From NCBI GenBank assembly GCA_017414145.1, contig JAFPQL010000052.1:1-6700 (forward strand): a DNA stretch of 6,700 bases, in the 5' to 3' direction. Origin of the DNA: Oscillospiraceae bacterium. Lineage in GTDB: Bacteria; Bacillota_A; Clostridia; Oscillospirales; Ruminococcaceae. Of this stretch, positions 1-4,863 are shown piece after piece. Under the pieces are notes generated by a model. It was not told the origin of the DNA, searched no databases, and worked only from the letters and a program-made list of their open reading frames with translations. A program made the translations under genes and the position numbers. Positions within the stretch are counted from its first letter, which is position 1, and the number at the start of each line of letters is the position of its first letter.

Positions 1-1
1 C

Positions 2-406
2 AAGATCGCACCGGCCTTCAACGAGGACATTTCCGACCTGCACAAGACCGAGCCGTATGTCTACGGTCAGATGATCGCAGGCAAGGACGCCTCCCGCTTC
101 GGCGAGGGCAAGAACTCCTGGCTGACCGGTACTGCCGCATGGACCATGGTCGCCATTTCGCAGTATATCATCGGTGTGCAGCCGGACTTCGACGGTCTGA
201 AGGTTGACCCGTCCATTCCGCACGAGTGGGACGGCTTCACCGCGGTCAGAAAGTTCCGCGGCGCAACCTACAACATCACGGTCAAGAATCCGGATCATGT
301 CTGCAAGGGCGTCAAGTCCCTGACGGTGGACGGCAAGGCCGTTGACGGTGTCGTCATCCCCGCAATGGACGGCGGCGAGCATGAGGTTGTCGTCATCCTC
401 GGCTGA
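2..406 (+). CDS. GH94 cellobiose-phosphorylase-like enzyme, C-terminal part (5' truncated)
   Basis: The frame is open from the left edge, so 134 C-terminal codons of a much larger enzyme (family members are about 800 residues) are visible. GH94 phosphorylases cleave cellobiose or a related beta-linked disaccharide with phosphate, giving glucose 1-phosphate and a free sugar in the cytoplasm, which saves ATP after uptake. Seen in the sequence: [13 protein letters not shown], then [11 protein letters not shown], the strongly conserved end of the (alpha/alpha)6 catalytic domain. [16 protein letters not shown] and [13 protein letters not shown] follow, typical of the C-terminal beta domain in cellobiose and chitobiose phosphorylases. 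The catalytic Asp lies upstream of the window, so substrate choice (cellobiose, cellodextrin or chitobiose) cannot be settled; cellobiose is my best guess. It ends with TGA and a terminator follows 18 bases later, so it is the last gene of its transcript. Confidence 0.9.
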   Translation, partial: KIAPAFNEDISDLHKTEPYVYGQMIAGKDASRFGEGKNSWLTGTAAWTMVAISQYIIGVQPDFDGLKVDPSIPHEWDGFTAVRKFRGATYNITVKNPDHVCKGVKSLTVDGKAVDGVVIPAMDGGEHEVVVILG

Positions 407-424
407 ACCGAACAGAAAACACAG

Positions 425-465
425 TGCCGCATCACGGGGGAATCCGTGGTGCGGCAGCTTTTTTT
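425..465 (+). terminator. Rho-independent terminator of the GH94 gene
   Basis: Arms 425-437 and 444-456 form a 13-bp stem (one G-T wobble) around a 6-base loop. Seven T residues run from 459 to 465. It begins 19 bases after the phosphorylase stop codon. Confidence 0.9.
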
Positions 466-589
466 GAAATGTGTCCGGCGCTGTGACAGAATTGCGGTTT
501 CGGTGCATCCTGCGGCGGCAGGCGGAAAAACGGTTCCGTTTTCGCTGTTTTCCACAAAATGGGTTCTATATTTTCTGTGAAAATGTGCG

Positions 590-618
590 TTGACCTTTTT
601 AATTCAGTGTGATATAAT
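590..618 (+). promoter_or_regulatory. Sigma-A-type promoter of the dockerin gene
   Basis: The -35 box TTGACC (590-595) and the -10 box TATAAT (613-618) are 17 bases apart. A TG one base before the -10 (610-611) makes it an extended -10. Transcription should start near 625, giving a leader of about 66 bases before the ATG at 691. This close match to consensus predicts strong basal expression; no operator is evident. Confidence 0.8.
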
Positions 619-627
619 CAAATCAGA

Positions 628-673
628 AACAGCATATTCGGGATGCTGTTCAACAAACGGATGCTGATTGAAC
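628..673 (+). promoter_or_regulatory. Leader with two mutually exclusive hairpins before the dockerin gene
   Basis: AACAGCAT (628-635) pairs perfectly with ATGCTGTT (643-650) over a 7-base loop. GTTCAA (648-653) can instead pair with TTGAAC (668-673) over a 14-base loop. The two pairings share bases 648-650, so both cannot form fully at once. The second helix ends five bases before the ribosome binding site at 679-685. This could be a simple 5' stabilising hairpin or a switch; no known riboswitch class is recognised. Confidence 0.35.
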
Positions 674-690
674 GGAACGGAGGGGTTCTT

Positions 691-1134
691 ATGAAAAAAC
701 TGACAAAACTGCTTTCGGTGCTGTCCGCCGGCGTGCTCGCGGTCTGCGCGGTTCCGGTTTCTGCCTTTGCGGAGGAGCAGGATCTTTTCCCCACATGGGA
801 GGAACAGCGCGAAAGAGGCTATGCGCCGGTGTATGCACTCGGTGAAGATCTGTCCCTGTATTCGCTCGGCGATGTGGACATGGACGGTGAAGTGACGGCA
901 TATGATGCTTGTATCATTGCGTGGAATTTCACTTGTAATTTAGCCGGATTTTCGGATATGATGACGGAAGATCAGCTCAAGCTCGCCGATGTGGACGGAG
1001 AATCTGTATGGTTTGAGGTCGATGAGAAATGGGTTTCTGCGACCGCGATGGACGCAACGCTTGTTCTGACCTATGCCGTAATGAAAAATGCCGGCTATGA
1101 ATTCACATTCGAGGAGTTTTTGGCTGAGTCATAA
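691..1134 (+). CDS. Small secreted protein with a divergent type I dockerin
   Basis: Start chosen at 691, where GGAGGGG (679-685) sits five bases upstream and a classic signal peptide begins (MKKLTK, a hydrophobic core, and probable cleavage after AFA at residue 27). An in-frame ATG at 643 lacks a ribosome site and would spoil the signal peptide. The 147-residue product is exported. After a short Glu-rich segment (28-58) comes a dockerin-like module. The first calcium loop is D61-D63-D65-E67-T69-D72. The linker contains EDQLKLADVDG. The second loop starts D100-D102-E104 but carries about ten extra residues before T118 and D121, then helix ATLVLTYAV and a C-terminal FEEFL tail like those of Ruminococcus dockerins. 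Dockerins bind cohesins in cellulosome-type complexes. No catalytic or carbohydrate-binding domain is present, so an adaptor or competitor role is only a guess. The gene has its own promoter and terminator. Confidence 0.82.
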   Translation: MKKLTKLLSVLSAGVLAVCAVPVSAFAEEQDLFPTWEEQRERGYAPVYALGEDLSLYSLGDVDMDGEVTAYDACIIAWNFTCNLAGFSDMMTEDQLKLADVDGESVWFEVDEKWVSATAMDATLVLTYAVMKNAGYEFTFEEFLAES

Positions 1135-1154
1135 GAGTTACGGGAGGGGTTCGC

Positions 1155-1211
1155 ATGAAAAAGCGGACTTCTCACAGTCCATTCAGCCGGATGAATGATG
1201 ATGAAATCTGA
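1155..1211 (+). CDS. Possible 18-codon small ORF or decayed gene start
   Basis: A GGGAGGGG ribosome site (1142-1149) lies five bases before an ATG that opens 18 codons (starting MKKRTSHSPF) and ends TGA at 1209-1211. It lies 20 bases after the dockerin stop and before the shared terminator, so it would be cotranscribed. The block GGAGGGGTTC, two variable bases, then ATGAAAAA is shared with the dockerin gene start at 680-698. There is no signal peptide or recognisable domain. It may be a genuine tiny peptide, the stump of a deleted paralogue, or chance. The 6-bp stem 1180-1185/1192-1197 lies inside it. Confidence 0.25.
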   Translation: MKKRTSHSPFSRMNDDEI

Positions 1212-1234
1212 ATTGCAATCAGCATTCAGGGGAT

Positions 1235-1270
1235 GCCCTGCCGCAAAACGCGGCGGGGCGTTCTGTTTTT
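1235..1270 (+). terminator. Rho-independent terminator after the dockerin gene
   Basis: Arms 1235-1244 and 1250-1259 form a 10-bp GC-rich stem (one T-G wobble) with loop AAAAC. A T-rich tail with two interruptions follows (1261-1270). It ends the dockerin transcript and the 18-codon ORF. Confidence 0.85.
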
Positions 1271-1283
1271 CCGGCGCCGGAAC

Positions 1284-1309
1284 CATTCCGCATTCCGCAT
1301 TCCGCATTC
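1284..1309 (+). repeat. Heptamer tandem repeat (CATTCCG), 3.7 copies
   Basis: Three perfect CATTCCG units at 1284-1304 are followed by a partial CATTC (1305-1309). The 10-base palindrome CCGGCGCCGG (1271-1280) lies just upstream. The array is intergenic, downstream of a terminator. Short GGAATGC-type heptamer arrays occur as dispersed intergenic repeats in various bacteria; whether this is such a family here cannot be judged from one copy. Confidence 0.8.
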
Positions 1310-1435
1310 TTTTCGGGGGCGAATTGCGGCAGTGCCATGTTTTGGCCCGCGGCGGGCTTTAGATCAATGCCAGCGCGGGCTCCGCGCCGCCCGCATTTAC
1401 ACCACACGGATTTAACTGCGTTTTTTGAGGACTGT
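1310..1435. other. Non-coding GC-rich stretch with small inverted repeats
   Basis: No convincing gene is seen between the heptamer array and the htrA promoter. GCCCG (1345-1349) pairs with CGGGC (1353-1357), and GCGGGC (1375-1380) pairs with GCCCGC (1389-1394). The arm GCCCGC at 1345-1350 can alternatively pair with 1375-1380. None is followed by a proper T tract, so I do not call a terminator. Short open frames crossing this region lack ribosome sites. Confidence 0.45.
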
Positions 1436-1437
1436 CA

Positions 1438-1464
1438 TTTACTTTTCACACAAAAGCGTATAAT
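1438..1464 (+). promoter_or_regulatory. Probable htrA promoter
   Basis: A perfect TATAAT -10 box lies at 1459-1464. The best -35 candidate is weak, TTTACT (1438-1443), with a short 15-base spacer. The predicted start is near 1471, giving a leader of about 74 bases. A weak -35 beside a good -10 suggests activator dependence or modest expression; no CtsR, CIRCE or CssR site was recognised. Confidence 0.5.
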
Positions 1465-1470
1465 AAAAGC

Positions 1471-1548
1471 ATGGAACAACGAAACCGGCAGCGCGGCGGC
1501 AGACAAAACCGCTCCGCCGCCTTGATAACAGAAAGAGGTGCAACATGA
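1471..1548 (+). CDS. Possible leaderless 25-codon upstream ORF
   Basis: An ATG at 1471 coincides with the transcription start predicted from the -10 box, seven bases after its last T. It opens 25 Arg/Gln-rich codons (starting MEQRNRQRGG). The TGA (1546-1548) overlaps the htrA ATG at 1545 as ATGA. There is no ribosome site, so it could only be translated leaderless. If real, it would couple its translation to htrA. The htrA ribosome binding site lies inside it. Coincidence is quite possible. Confidence 0.18.
   Translation: MEQRNRQRGGRQNRSAALITERGAT
1493..1520 (+). promoter_or_regulatory. Leader hairpin upstream of htrA
   Basis: GCGGCGG (1493-1499) pairs perfectly with CCGCCGC (1514-1520) over a 14-base loop. 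It ends about 13 bases before the htrA ribosome site. No T tract follows, so it is not a terminator; it may stabilise the mRNA or tune initiation. Confidence 0.35.
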
Positions 1549-3017
1549 TGTTCAATGAAAACGAGTACCGCAGCGGCTACGACAGTGAAAATGCAAACGG
1601 CACATTCGATGCCGACAGAATGCGCGAGGATACCCCGACCGGCGGCAGCTATTATTCTCCGCGCAGCGGAGAGCCCGTTTCCGGCTATTACGGCGACGGC
1701 CCCGACGGCGGCGACGAGCCCCCGAAGAAGAAATCGCACAAGGGTCTGAAGGCGCTGGCAATCTTCACCTGTATCGCCTTCCTCTCCTACGCGTCGATTC
1801 AGTGCTATCAGTTCGCAAGCGAGAATGAGTCGATCCGCAAATTCTTCGGCAGAGATTCCTCCGTCAGCGACACCGCGGAATCAAAGTCCGAAAAGGAGAC
1901 TTCGCAGAAGGCCGGCAACCTCAACAACGGTGAGAACAGCAATCAGCCGATCACCGCAGAGAACTGGATCAAGGCCGCTTCCCGCGAAAACGCCCTGACC
2001 ATTCCGGAAATCGTCGAGAAGATCACACCGGCAACCGTCGGCATCGCCTCGACCTTCCTCTACAAGGGGCAGACCTTCTCGCTCTGGGGCTGGGGACAGT
2101 CCGAGCCCGTGGAAAAGGAGGTTCCTGCGACCGGCACCGGCATCATCATGTCGGAGGACGGCTATATCATCACAAATGCCCATGTCATCTACGATTCCGA
2201 TTCGCAGTATAAAATGGGTCTTGCGAAGTCCGTGCAGGTCGTTCTGAACGAGGAGTACTACGAGGGTGAGGCAACGCTCGACGCGGAAATCGTCGGATAC
2301 GATGTCTCGGAAGATATCGCCGTGCTGAAGGTCAACACGACACAGGATCTCAAGGTCGCCGAATTCGGCGAGAGCGACGATCTGAAGGTCGGCGAGCTGG
2401 TCGTCGCAATCGGCAACCCGCTGGGCTTTGACCTCTTCGGTTCGGTCACAACCGGTATTGTCTCCGCACTGAACCGCAAAATCACGATCAATGACCACAC
2501 GATGAAGCTCATCCAGACCGATACCGCAATCAATGCCGGCAACTCCGGCGGCCCGCTCATCAACAGCTACGGCCAGGTCATCGGCATCAACTCTTCCAAG
2601 ATCAGCAGCAGCTATTACAGCGGCGAGACCAGCGTCGAGGGTCTGTGCTTCGCAATCCCGATGTCGCACGCAAAGGACATCATCAATCAGCTCATCAACA
2701 AGGGCTATGTCTCCGGCAAGCCGGTCATCGGCATCAGCACGAAGGACATCACCGAGGAGAATTCCGAGACATTCGGCATTCCGGTCGGCGTGCAGGTCCG
2801 TGAGGTCAGCGAGAACGGCCCGGCTGCCAAGGCAGGCATCAAGGTGTATGATATCATCATCGCGGTCAACGGCGAAAAGGTCACAACCTATTCCGAGCTG
2901 GTCGAGATCAAGGACCAGTACAAGGCCGGCGACACCATTACCCTGACGGTCAACCGCAGCGGACAGGATCTCAACATTCCGGTCACGCTGGAGGAAAAAG
3001 TACCTGAGCAGGGCTGA
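1545..3017 (+). CDS. htrA: HtrA/DegP-family membrane-anchored serine protease with PDZ domain
   Basis: This 490-residue S1C protease degrades or refolds damaged exported proteins at the outer face of the membrane. Domain order: a cytoplasmic Gly/Tyr/Asp-rich tail (1-60), KKKSHK, one membrane segment (about 67-85), a Ser/Glu/Asn-rich linker (about 91-145), the trypsin-like domain (about 150-385) and one PDZ domain (about 393-482). The triad is H213 (TNAHV), D257 (EDIAVLKV) and S334 (GNSGGPL), with AIGNPLG and QTDTAINAGN in the usual places, so it should be active. PDZ features include PVGVQVREV, GPAAKAGIKVYDIIIAVNG and DTITLTVNR. AGAGGTG (1534-1540) precedes tandem ATGs; 1545 is used here, and 1548 gives the better 7-base spacing. 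The length and single PDZ match Firmicutes HtrA-type proteases. It is monocistronic between its own promoter and terminator. Which paralogue (HtrA, HtrB or YyxA-like) cannot be told. Confidence 0.96.
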   Translation: MMFNENEYRSGYDSENANGTFDADRMREDTPTGGSYYSPRSGEPVSGYYGDGPDGGDEPPKKKSHKGLKALAIFTCIAFLSYASIQCYQFASENESIRKFFGRDSSVSDTAESKSEKETSQKAGNLNNGENSNQPITAENWIKAASRENALTIPEIVEKITPATVGIASTFLYKGQTFSLWGWGQSEPVEKEVPATGTGIIMSEDGYIITNAHVIYDSDSQYKMGLAKSVQVVLNEEYYEGEATLDAEIVGYDVSEDIAVLKVNTTQDLKVAEFGESDDLKVGELVVAIGNPLGFDLFGSVTTGIVSALNRKITINDHTMKLIQTDTAINAGNSGGPLINSYGQVIGINSSKISSSYYSGETSVEGLCFAIPMSHAKDIINQLINKGYVSGKPVIGISTKDITEENSETFGIPVGVQVREVSENGPAAKAGIKVYDIIIAVNGEKVTTYSELVEIKDQYKAGDTITLTVNRSGQDLNIPVTLEEKVPEQG

Positions 3018-3072
3018 TTTCAAAGCGATCCCCCCGATTTTTCCCCGATTCCCTCTCTTTATGATGACATTT

Positions 3073-3105
3073 CGCCCCGTGCTGCTCAACACGGGGCGGT
3101 TTTTT
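3073..3105 (+). terminator. Rho-independent terminator of htrA
   Basis: CGCCCCGTG (3073-3081) pairs perfectly with CACGGGGCG (3090-3098) over an 8-base loop. Six T residues follow (3100-3105). It sits 55 bases past the htrA stop and faces the tRNA terminator 14 bases away. Confidence 0.92.
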
Positions 3106-3118
3106 CAATGCGCACGGC

Positions 3119-3153
3119 AAAAAAATAAAACCCCGCCTTTCAGAAAGACGGGG
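3119..3153 (-). terminator. Rho-independent terminator of the tRNA-Thr unit
   Basis: Read on the minus strand, 3153-3145 pairs with 3139-3131 (9 bp, one wobble) around a 5-base loop. A T run with one A follows (3130 down to 3119). It lies four bases after the tRNA 3' end. Confidence 0.88.
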
Positions 3154-3157
3154 TGCA

Positions 3158-3230
3158 AGCTGGTGATCGGACTCGAACCGATGACCTGCGCATTACGAAT
3201 GCGCTGCTCTACCAACTGAGCCACACCAGC
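3158..3230 (-). tRNA. trnT: tRNA-Thr, anticodon CGU
   Basis: The minus strand gives a complete 73-base cloverleaf. The acceptor GCTGGTG pairs with CACCAGC; the D arm is GCTC/GAGC; the anticodon stem is GCGCA/TGCGC with loop TTCGTAA (anticodon CGT, reads ACG); the variable loop is AGGTC; the T arm is ATCGG-TTCGAGT-CCGAT. The discriminator base is U. CCA is not encoded (TGC follows), so CCA must be added by nucleotidyltransferase. The gene is transcribed alone from its own promoter into its own terminator. It reads the ACG codon, which UGU-anticodon tRNA-Thr can usually also read. Confidence 0.97.
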
Positions 3231-3243
3231 AAACTGCTGTATT

Positions 3244-3272
3244 ATTATAGCACATCGCAGCAAAAATGTCAA
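3244..3272 (-). promoter_or_regulatory. Perfect-consensus promoter of the tRNA-Thr gene
   Basis: On the minus strand, TTGACA (3272-3267) is followed after exactly 17 bases by TATAAT (3249-3244), with an extended TG before the -10. The predicted start is near 3237, seven bases before the mature tRNA 5' end. Confidence 0.93.
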
Positions 3273-3335
3273 GTGCTAAATCGAAAAAAATCCGCCTCTC
3301 CCGCACGCCGCTCCGGATTCTGCGCAATATGGGGC

Positions 3336-3364
3336 TTGTATTTTTCTCAAAAATATGATATACT
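3336..3364 (+). promoter_or_regulatory. Extended -10 promoter of the repeat-tailed membrane protein gene
   Basis: TTGTAT (3336-3341), a 17-base spacer and TATACT (3359-3364), with TG at 3356-3357, form an extended -10 promoter. The predicted start is near 3371, giving a leader of about 86 bases. It points away from the tRNA promoter, with 63 bases between the two -35 boxes. Confidence 0.7.
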
Positions 3365-3415
3365 AATAGAAAATGTCGGTTTGTGCCGATCAACGGCGCA
3401 CCGCATGGCTTTCAG

Positions 3416-3446
3416 AAAGGAGCGCAATCCGCTGAAAACGGACTGC
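3416..3446 (+). promoter_or_regulatory. Distant Shine-Dalgarno plus spacer hairpin
   Basis: The only good ribosome site, AAAGGAG (3416-3422), ends 34 bases before the ATG at 3457. Between them GCAATCCG (3424-3431) pairs with CGGACTGC (3439-3446), with one A-C mismatch and a 7-base loop. Folding this hairpin would shorten the effective spacing to about 11 bases. An in-frame TGA at 3433 rules out an earlier start in the same frame. Confidence 0.45.
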
Positions 3447-3456
3447 AACTACGATC

Positions 3457-4806
3457 ATGGCAAATTCAGGAAAGACGAAGGAACGGCGTCACGGGATATC
3501 CTGCCTCGGCGTTCTGCTTGTAATCTGTATGCTGCTGCTCGCAGGTGTGACAATCGCCGTCAATCTGTTGTTCAGCAATCAGAAAGCACCGAAATTCGGA
3601 AAGCATTCTCTCTGCTACTATGACGCCGACACCATGGGTGCTGTCACAATCGACGACGCCGGTACCCTGCTGGAATCCGGTTCTCTGATCGTCGCAGAAC
3701 AGCGCGACGAAATCAATGCCGGCGACCTCGTGCTCTATTCCGCCACCACCGGTCAGTGCAGAATCGGCCGCGTCGGTCTGCGGGAGCAGGCGGATGCCGC
3801 TGCGCTCAGCGCCGTCCGCTATTATCTGACCGTCGGCAATGACCCCGAACCCAAAATCATCGCGGAACAGGATATCAGAGGCGTCTGCAAGTCCGAAAGC
3901 AAGGAGCTCGGCGTGTTCGTCGGATTCCTGCTCGGCACAACCGGTATTCTGGTCGGCGTGATCCTGCCCTGCCTCGTGCTGCTGCTCTATCTCGCGGCGG
4001 CAGTCGTTGCGGCAAAGGAGGCCAATCAGGCCGAGGAGGAAGCCGCGGACGACGATGACGACACCGATCTCGCGTTCGTCAAATCCATTCAGAAAAAGCA
4101 GCAGCAGATCGCCGAGCGCGATGCCGAACGGCAGGGCGGACATTCTGCCGCGGAGCCCGCAGCGGATGCCAGACGCCCGCGCCGCCTCTCCGACGAGGAA
4201 ATGGCAGAAATGGAGGAGCAGGAGGCTGCCCGCCGCGCAGAGCGCATCGCCGCCGTGCGCAGCCACATGGAGCAGCGCCGTCAGACCGACACACCGGACG
4301 GTGTTCCGCTCTACACAACCGAGGTCATCACGCGCACCCACACTTTGCCGCTGCCGCGCACCGGTGAGCTGAGCATCACCCGCCAGATTCCGCGTCAGGG
4401 TATGACCGGACAGATTCCGCGTCCGGGTACGACCGGTCAGATTCCGCGTCAGGGTATGACCGGACAGATTCCGCGTCAGGGTACAACCGGACAGATTCCG
4501 CGTCCGGGTACGACCGGACAAATTCCGCGTCCGGGTACGACCGGACAGATTCCGCGTCAGGGTACGACCGGACAGATTCCGCGTCAGGGTACGACCGGAC
4601 CGATTCCGCGTCAGGGCGCAACCGCACCGATTCCGAAGGCCGTACAGGAGCAGCCGGCAGCCGCACAGCCGCTGGTCAAGCTCGCAGCCGTTCCGGAGCC
4701 CGCCGCAGAACCGGTCAAGCCGGCAGCACCCGCCGCACCGCCCGCCAGCTACGAGGAGCTGATGGCGATGCTGGATGAGGAAATCAAGAAGCTGACACCG
4801 CAATAA
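3457..4806 (+). CDS. Two-pass membrane protein: degenerate SipW/S26-like domain plus repeat-rich cytoplasmic tail
   Basis: 449 residues, function unknown. Layout: basic N-terminus (1-13); membrane segment about 15-39; external domain about 41-150; second membrane segment about 152-187; an acidic stretch (EEEAADDDDDTD, 193-204); a charged, probably helical segment rich in Glu, Arg and Gln (210-277); nine 9-residue repeats of QIPR(Q/P)G(T/M)TG type (310-390); an Ala/Pro-rich part; and a C-terminal helix (YEELMAMLDEEIKKL). The external domain resembles SipW-type signal peptidases: GSLIVAEQ, INAGDLVLY, then YYLTVGNDPEP and IRGV, followed by a hydrophobic segment with ILPCLVLLL, all in family order. 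The Ser of the usual GSM motif appears as DTM (T59), and the usual HRV becomes GRV (104-106), so proteolytic activity is doubtful. I infer a non-catalytic sensor or scaffold with a cytoplasmic interaction tail. ATG 3457 was chosen because the frame is closed upstream by TGA 3433 and the membrane segment fits. Confidence 0.85.
   Translation: MANSGKTKERRHGISCLGVLLVICMLLLAGVTIAVNLLFSNQKAPKFGKHSLCYYDADTMGAVTIDDAGTLLESGSLIVAEQRDEINAGDLVLYSATTGQCRIGRVGLREQADAAALSAVRYYLTVGNDPEPKIIAEQDIRGVCKSESKELGVFVGFLLGTTGILVGVILPCLVLLLYLAAAVVAAKEANQAEEEAADDDDDTDLAFVKSIQKKQQQIAERDAERQGGHSAAEPAADARRPRRLSDEEMAEMEEQEAARRAERIAAVRSHMEQRRQTDTPDGVPLYTTEVITRTHTLPLPRTGELSITRQIPRQGMTGQIPRPGTTGQIPRQGMTGQIPRQGTTGQIPRPGTTGQIPRPGTTGQIPRQGTTGQIPRQGTTGPIPRQGATAPIPKAVQEQPAAAQPLVKLAAVPEPAAEPVKPAAPAAPPASYEELMAMLDEEIKKLTPQ
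4384..4626 (+). repeat. 27-bp in-frame tandem repeat array, nine units
   Basis: Nine head-to-tail 27-bp units encode residues 310-390 of the membrane protein, and a partial tenth follows. The core CAGATTCCGCGT is nearly invariant. Unit codon 5 alternates CAG/CCG (Gln/Pro) and codon 7 ATG/ACG or ACA (Met/Thr). Units 1 and 3 are identical, as are 7 and 8; 5 and 6 differ by one silent base. Unit 9 is the most diverged. DNA-level identity, including synonymous sites, points to recent expansion by slippage or unequal crossover. It is coding, has no unique spacers and is not a CRISPR. Confidence 0.95.
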
Positions 4807-4813
4807 AAGACAT

Positions 4814-4853
4814 ACGCCCGAAGGCAGCCGATCTGACTGCGTTCGGGCGTTTT
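4814..4853. terminator. Terminator hairpin between converging genes, possibly bidirectional
   Basis: Arms 4814-4827 and 4837-4850 form a 14-position stem with one mismatch and a 9-base loop. On the plus strand TTTT (4850-4853) follows, then GCTTT. On the minus strand a T-rich tail (TCTTTTATT, complement of 4812-4804) follows a few bases later, so it could also stop the ABC-2 transcript ending at 4864. Confidence 0.8.
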
Positions 4854-4863
4854 GCTTTGCCGC

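Noticed and set aside
643..690. Earlier in-frame ATG for the dockerin protein
   Set aside because: It lies within the leader hairpin with no ribosome site and would put MLFNKRMLIERNGG before a normal signal peptide.
1881..3092. 403-codon minus-strand ORF opposite htrA
   Set aside because: It is a mirror of GC-biased codon use in htrA. It has no ribosome site or family resemblance, and it runs through the htrA terminator.
3158..3230. tRNA gene as an integration site for a mobile element
   Set aside because: No integrase, no second copy of the tRNA 3' end and no compositional break is visible in the window.
3424..3446. Riboswitch or attenuator in the leader of the membrane protein gene
   Set aside because: Only one short hairpin without a T tract is present, and no known aptamer pattern was recognised. 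It is better explained as a spacer between the ribosome site and the start codon.
3153..3623. 156-codon plus-strand ORF across the tRNA and into the membrane protein gene
   Set aside because: Its N-terminal translation (GDRTRTDDLRITNALLYQL) is the familiar artefact of translating the antisense of a tRNA, and the rest is out of frame with the supported membrane protein.
4384..4626. CRISPR-like array
   Set aside because: Units are contiguous, in frame and without unique spacers, so this is a coding tandem repeat.
3466..4803. 445-codon minus-strand ORF opposite the repeat-tailed membrane protein
   Set aside because: It covers nearly the same span as the real gene and owes its openness to codon bias and the repeat array. 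The plus frame has coherent membrane segments, a promoter and a terminator.
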